64,000 nucleotides of DNA from an uncultured Eisenbergiella sp. (GTDB lineage Bacteria > Bacillota > Clostridia > Lachnospirales > Lachnospiraceae). The DNA is taken from assembly GCA_947627215.1 (NCBI GenBank), contig CANQVD010000001.1, positions 62,001-126,000 on the forward strand. The letters run 5' to 3'. Below, one piece after another: positions 61,042 through 64,000 of the stretch. Every line of letters starts with the position of its first letter. Position 1 is the first letter of the stretch. The notes beneath the pieces are model-generated. The model worked only from the letters and a program-made list of their open reading frames with translations, ran no database searches and was not told the DNA's origin. Position numbers and translations under genes: made by a program.

Positions 61042-62253
61042 TCAACTGCAGGCCCCGTCCATCGCGTCCCTGACCGCCCGGATGAAATCCCGGCTGTTCA
61101 GAACGGTTACGTTCTCCAGGGAAGTGATCAGCGCCAGATCCTTCGTCATCTTCCCGCTCTCGATGGTATCGGTCACGGCCTTCTCCAGGCGGTCCGCAAA
61201 CGCCGTCAGCTCCGCAATGCCGTCCAGCTCCCCTCTCTTGCGCAGCGCGCCCGTCCAGGCGAAGATCGTCGCCACGGAATTGGTGGAGGTCTCCTCTCCC
61301 TTCAAATACTTATAATAATGGCGCTGCACCGTGCCGTGGGCCGCTTCGTACTCATAGACGCCGGTGGGAGAAACCAGCACGGAGGTCATCATGGCGAGAG
61401 AACCGAAGGCGGAGCTGACCATATCGCTCATCACGTCACCGTCATAGTTCTTGCAGGCCCAGATGAAACCGCCCTTCGCCTTCATCACCCGCGCCACCGC
61501 GTCATCGATCAGGGTATAAAAATACGTGATCCCCAGGGCTTCGAACTTTTCCCGGTATTCCGCTTCATAGATTTCCTGAAAGATGTCCTTGAAGGTATGG
61601 TCGTATTTTTTGGAGATCGTGTCCTTGGTGGCAAACCAGAGATCCTGCTTCGTATCCACCGCATAATTGAAGCATGCCCGCGCAAAGCTGGAAATGGATT
61701 TTTCCGTATTGTGCATGCCCTGCAGGATGCCGGCGCCCTGAAACTCGTGGATCAGCTCGCGGATCTGCGCGCCGTCCTCGCCCGTGAATACCAGCTCCGC
61801 CCTGCCGGGGCCCGGCACCCTGATTTCGGCATTCTTATAGACATCCCCGTAAGCATGGCGCGCCAGCGTGATGGGCTTTTCCCAGTTGCGCACACAGGGC
61901 TCGATTCCTTTCACCAAAATCGGGGCCCGGAATACCGTGCCGTCCAGCATGGCCCGGATCGTCCCGTTGGGGCTCTTCCACATCTCCTTCAGGCCGTATT
62001 CCTTCACCCTGGCGGCGTTGGGCGTGATGGTGGCGCATTTCACCGCCACCCCGTATTTCATGGCGGCGTTGGCGGAATCCACCGTCACCTGATCGTCCGT
62101 TTCGTTGCGGTGCATCAGTCCCAGATCATAATATTCCGTTTTCAGATCGATATAGGGAAGCAAAAGCTCTTCCTTGATCATCTGCCACAGAATGCGCGTC
62201 ATCTCATCGCCGTCCATTTCCACCAACGGCGTTTTCATCTGAATCCTGTCCAT
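61042..62253 (-). CDS. icd: NADP-type isocitrate dehydrogenase
   Basis: A 403-residue isocitrate dehydrogenase of the eukaryote-like dimeric class, with [20 protein letters not shown] (residues about 12-31), [20 protein letters not shown] and [20 protein letters not shown]. It oxidises isocitrate to 2-oxoglutarate, almost certainly with NADP, supplying glutamate and NADPH. GGAGGAA precedes the ATG. Downstream of a GntR regulator and a citrate synthase, so the operon gives the citrate-to-2-oxoglutarate branch; no aconitase gene is seen here. Confidence 0.95.
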   Translation of the reverse strand: MDRIQMKTPLVEMDGDEMTRILWQMIKEELLLPYIDLKTEYYDLGLMHRNETDDQVTVDSANAAMKYGVAVKCATITPNAARVKEYGLKEMWKSPNGTIRAMLDGTVFRAPILVKGIEPCVRNWEKPITLARHAYGDVYKNAEIRVPGPGRAELVFTGEDGAQIRELIHEFQGAGILQGMHNTEKSISSFARACFNYAVDTKQDLWFATKDTISKKYDHTFKDIFQEIYEAEYREKFEALGITYFYTLIDDAVARVMKAKGGFIWACKNYDGDVMSDMVSSAFGSLAMMTSVLVSPTGVYEYEAAHGTVQRHYYKYLKGEETSTNSVATIFAWTGALRKRGELDGIAELTAFADRLEKAVTDTIESGKMTKDLALITSLENVTVLNSRDFIRAVRDAMDGACS

Positions 62254-62277
62254 TACAGTTCCTCCGTTCCGCCGTTC

Positions 62278-62961
62278 TCACGGCATTTTTTCCAGTAAAC
62301 CGGCCGATACCATCGTATCATATGCGTTGTGAATATGCAAGGCGGTAAGCGACTCCGCCCGGTCCGCATCCCGGTCGCGGATCGCCTCCATGATCTGTCT
62401 GTGTTCCTTTACCGCCTCTCTGCCCCGCTCGTGGTCGGACAGCGTGCGCTTTCGCATCCGTTTCACATATTCGTGAAAGTCCCGCAGCACACGGCAGAGC
62501 TGCTTGCTGCCGCAGGCCTCGTAAAGGATTTCATGAAACTGATGATCCAGCTCGGTGAGCTGCTCCGCATTGCCTTTTTCCGCGTGATAGCCGGAAAGAT
62601 AGATCGTTTCCTCCAGCCGCTCCAACTGCTCCTTCGTGATATGGGCCGTCGCCCAGCGGGCGCACAGGCCCTCCAGCAGCGCCCGGATGGCATAAATATC
62701 CGCCACATCCTTGCCGGAAATTCCCGTCACATAGGCGCCCCGGTTGGGCATGATGGACACCAGCCCTTCCAGCTCCAGTTGCCGCAGCGCCTCCCGCACG
62801 GGGGTCCGGGATACGCCCAGCTCCTCACAGATGGCCATTTCCCGCAGCTCCTCCCGCTCCGGATAGACGCCGTTGAGAATATCCTCCCGCAGCCTGGCAA
62901 ACACCCGGCTGCGCAGCAGGGAACGGTCCGATTTTCCTTCGTTCAGCTCATACTGGTTCAT
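62278..62961 (-). CDS. GntR-family (FadR/FCD type) transcriptional regulator
   Basis: A 227-residue regulator. The N-terminal winged helix has VYPEREELREMAICEELGVS and RTPVREALRQLELEGLVSI. The C-terminal FCD all-helical ligand domain has LDHQFHEILYEACGSKQL with metal-type Asp/His. It lies between the citrate synthase gene (ATGA overlap) and icd, so it probably controls this operon, its ligand being perhaps citrate or a related acid. That ligand is inferred from position only. Confidence 0.92.
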   Translation of the reverse strand: MNQYELNEGKSDRSLLRSRVFARLREDILNGVYPEREELREMAICEELGVSRTPVREALRQLELEGLVSIMPNRGAYVTGISGKDVADIYAIRALLEGLCARWATAHITKEQLERLEETIYLSGYHAEKGNAEQLTELDHQFHEILYEACGSKQLCRVLRDFHEYVKRMRKRTLSDHERGREAVKEHRQIMEAIRDRDADRAESLTALHIHNAYDTMVSAGLLEKMP

Positions 62962-64000
62962 CCGATCAGCTCCACTCCAAGTTTCCGGCAGGCGTCGTCG
63001 ATCACCCGCACCAGCTCGTCATCCGTCAGCACGGTCATGCGGCCGTCCGCATATTCCGCGTCCACCCATTTCTTCACCTCATGCACCAGCTCGCAGTTCT
63101 TGTCCAGTCTGCGCCCCTCCGGCAGCTTGTAATAGGTATTGATCCAGTGGGCGATGCCCGCCAGCCCGGAGGTGTTGGACACCGCGCAGAGCACGGGCCG
63201 GTTCAGAAATTTCTCCGTGTCGAAAATATTGTAGATTTCCTCGTTCTTCAGCAGGCCGTCCGCGTGGATGCCGGCCCTGGTGACGTTGAAATTTTTCCCG
63301 ACGAAGGGCGTCCGGGGCGGGATCTGATAGCCGATCTCCTTCTCGTAATATTCCGCCAGCTCCGTGATCACCCGGGTATCCATGCCGTTCAGATCTCCCC
63401 GAAGCTGGGCGTATTCAAACACCATGGCCTCCAGCGGCGTGTTGCCGGTGCGCTCCCCGATGCCGAACAGGGACGTATTGACGCCGGAACAGCCGTAGAG
63501 CCATGCGGTGGTGGAATTGACCACCGCCTTGTAGAAATCGTTGTGTCCGTGCCATTCCATCATCTCGTGCGGCACGCCAGCGTGGGTGTGCAGCGCATAA
63601 ATGATGCCGGGCACGCTGCGGGGGATAACGGCGCCCGGGTAGTTGACTCCGTAGCCCATGGTATCGCAGGCCCGCACCTTGATGGGAATCTGGTATTCCT
63701 TCATCAGCTTCATCAGCTCCAGGCAGAACGGCACCACATAGCCGTATATATCGGCCCGCGTGATGTCCTCCAGATGGCACCGGGGGCTGATGCCCTCCTC
63801 CAGACATTCTCTTACGACGCTCAGGTAGTGCTCCATGGCCTGCCGCCGGGTCATCTTCAGCTTCATGAAGATATGGTAATCGGAGCAGCTCACCAGAATG
63901 CCGGTTTCCTTCATGCCGATCTCCTTCACCAGCTTGAAATCCTCCTTGCTGGCGCGGATCCAACTGGTGACCTCCGGAAACTTGTATCCCCGTTCCATAC
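62958..64000 (-). CDS. Re-type citrate synthase (HMGL/isopropylmalate synthase family), cut by window end
   Basis: The last 347 or so codons of a TIM-barrel enzyme of the isopropylmalate/homocitrate synthase family; the frame stays open through 64000, so the true start is outside. Metal motif EWHGHNDFYKAV and RACDTMGYGVNYPG are visible. The sequence is like the Re-citrate synthases of anaerobic Clostridia, which replace the normal Si enzyme. Homocitrate or isopropylmalate synthase is the alternative, but linkage to icd favours citrate. Stop overlaps the regulator's ATG. Confidence 0.85.
   Translation of the reverse strand, partial: MERGYKFPEVTSWIRASKEDFKLVKEIGMKETGILVSCSDYHIFMKLKMTRRQAMEHYLSVVRECLEEGISPRCHLEDITRADIYGYVVPFCLELMKLMKEYQIPIKVRACDTMGYGVNYPGAVIPRSVPGIIYALHTHAGVPHEMMEWHGHNDFYKAVVNSTTAWLYGCSGVNTSLFGIGERTGNTPLEAMVFEYAQLRGDLNGMDTRVITELAEYYEKEIGYQIPPRTPFVGKNFNVTRAGIHADGLLKNEEIYNIFDTEKFLNRPVLCAVSNTSGLAGIAHWINTYYKLPEGRRLDKNCELVHEVKKWVDAEYADGRMTVLTDDELVRVIDDACRKLGVELIG

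Noticed and set aside
1-64000. CRISPR arrays, tRNA or rRNA genes, phage or transposase genes, replication origin boxes
   Set aside because: None was seen: no spaced direct repeats, no cloverleaf-like sequence, no integrase or transposase motif and no cluster of DnaA boxes. This was read by eye, so weak examples could be missed.

Overview
The window is a compact, GC-rich piece of chromosome from an anaerobic, Gram-positive, probably spore-forming member of the Clostridia. It looks most like Lachnospiraceae, but that is inferred from gene content and order. The evidence is an L27 with a cleavable N-terminal extension next to its protease gene, sporulation genes yqfC and yqfD, a Rex redox repressor, an Nfn-type transhydrogenase pair, formate-tetrahydrofolate ligase, and a Re-type citrate synthase beside isocitrate dehydrogenase. 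I see no phage, insertion sequence, CRISPR array, rRNA or tRNA gene. Almost every gene is on the minus strand in long, tightly packed operons. The exceptions are a purine uptake/salvage pair (1311-2969) and an ABC-F gene (58610-60574).

Layout, left to right (transcription mostly right to left): ribosomal protein operon rplU-prp-rpmA with its leader (49-1176); NCS2-like permease and phosphoribosyltransferase (plus strand); rluD-like, lspA, aroB, sepF, yggS and a HlyD-like membrane protein (3037-8528); a small P-loop protein with its own promoter and terminator; a cell-shape and division block holding a D,D-carboxypeptidase, mgsA, rodA, minEDC, PBP2, mreDCB and radC (9153-19537); a PLP lyase-like gene, miaA, mutL, mutS and miaB (19773-28407), followed by a sialidase-like gene; a 5-formyl-THF cyclo-ligase fused in frame to ProA, then ynzC and proB (29519-32732); two flavoproteins, a BofC-like protein, a lipid flippase, ybeY, phoH, yqfD, yqfC and rlmH (32835-42104); a zinc-ribbon membrane protein and nfnB/nfnA (42101-45172); a zinc-ribbon/TPR protein, fhs, ftsK and tepA (45198-52233); an unknown membrane protein, yebC, mazF, alr, nnr and rex (52302-58245); then gtrA, icd, a GntR regulator and a citrate synthase cut by the window end (60588-64000).

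Three themes tie the genes together. One is growth and division of the wall: MreBCD/RodA/PBP2 elongasome, MinCDE, SepF, FtsK, Alr, LspA and a flippase. The second is genome and translation maintenance: MutSL, MiaA/MiaB, RadC, RlmH, YbeY and an RluD-like enzyme. The third is anaerobic redox and carbon flow: Nfn, Fhs, citrate synthase/Icd, Rex and NAD(P)HX repair. The most unusual piece of DNA is a 205-base nested inverted repeat (58305-58509) placed exactly between two divergent promoters, those of rex and the ABC-F gene. The most unusual proteins are the cyclo-ligase/ProA fusion and the sialidase-like protein translationally coupled to miaB.
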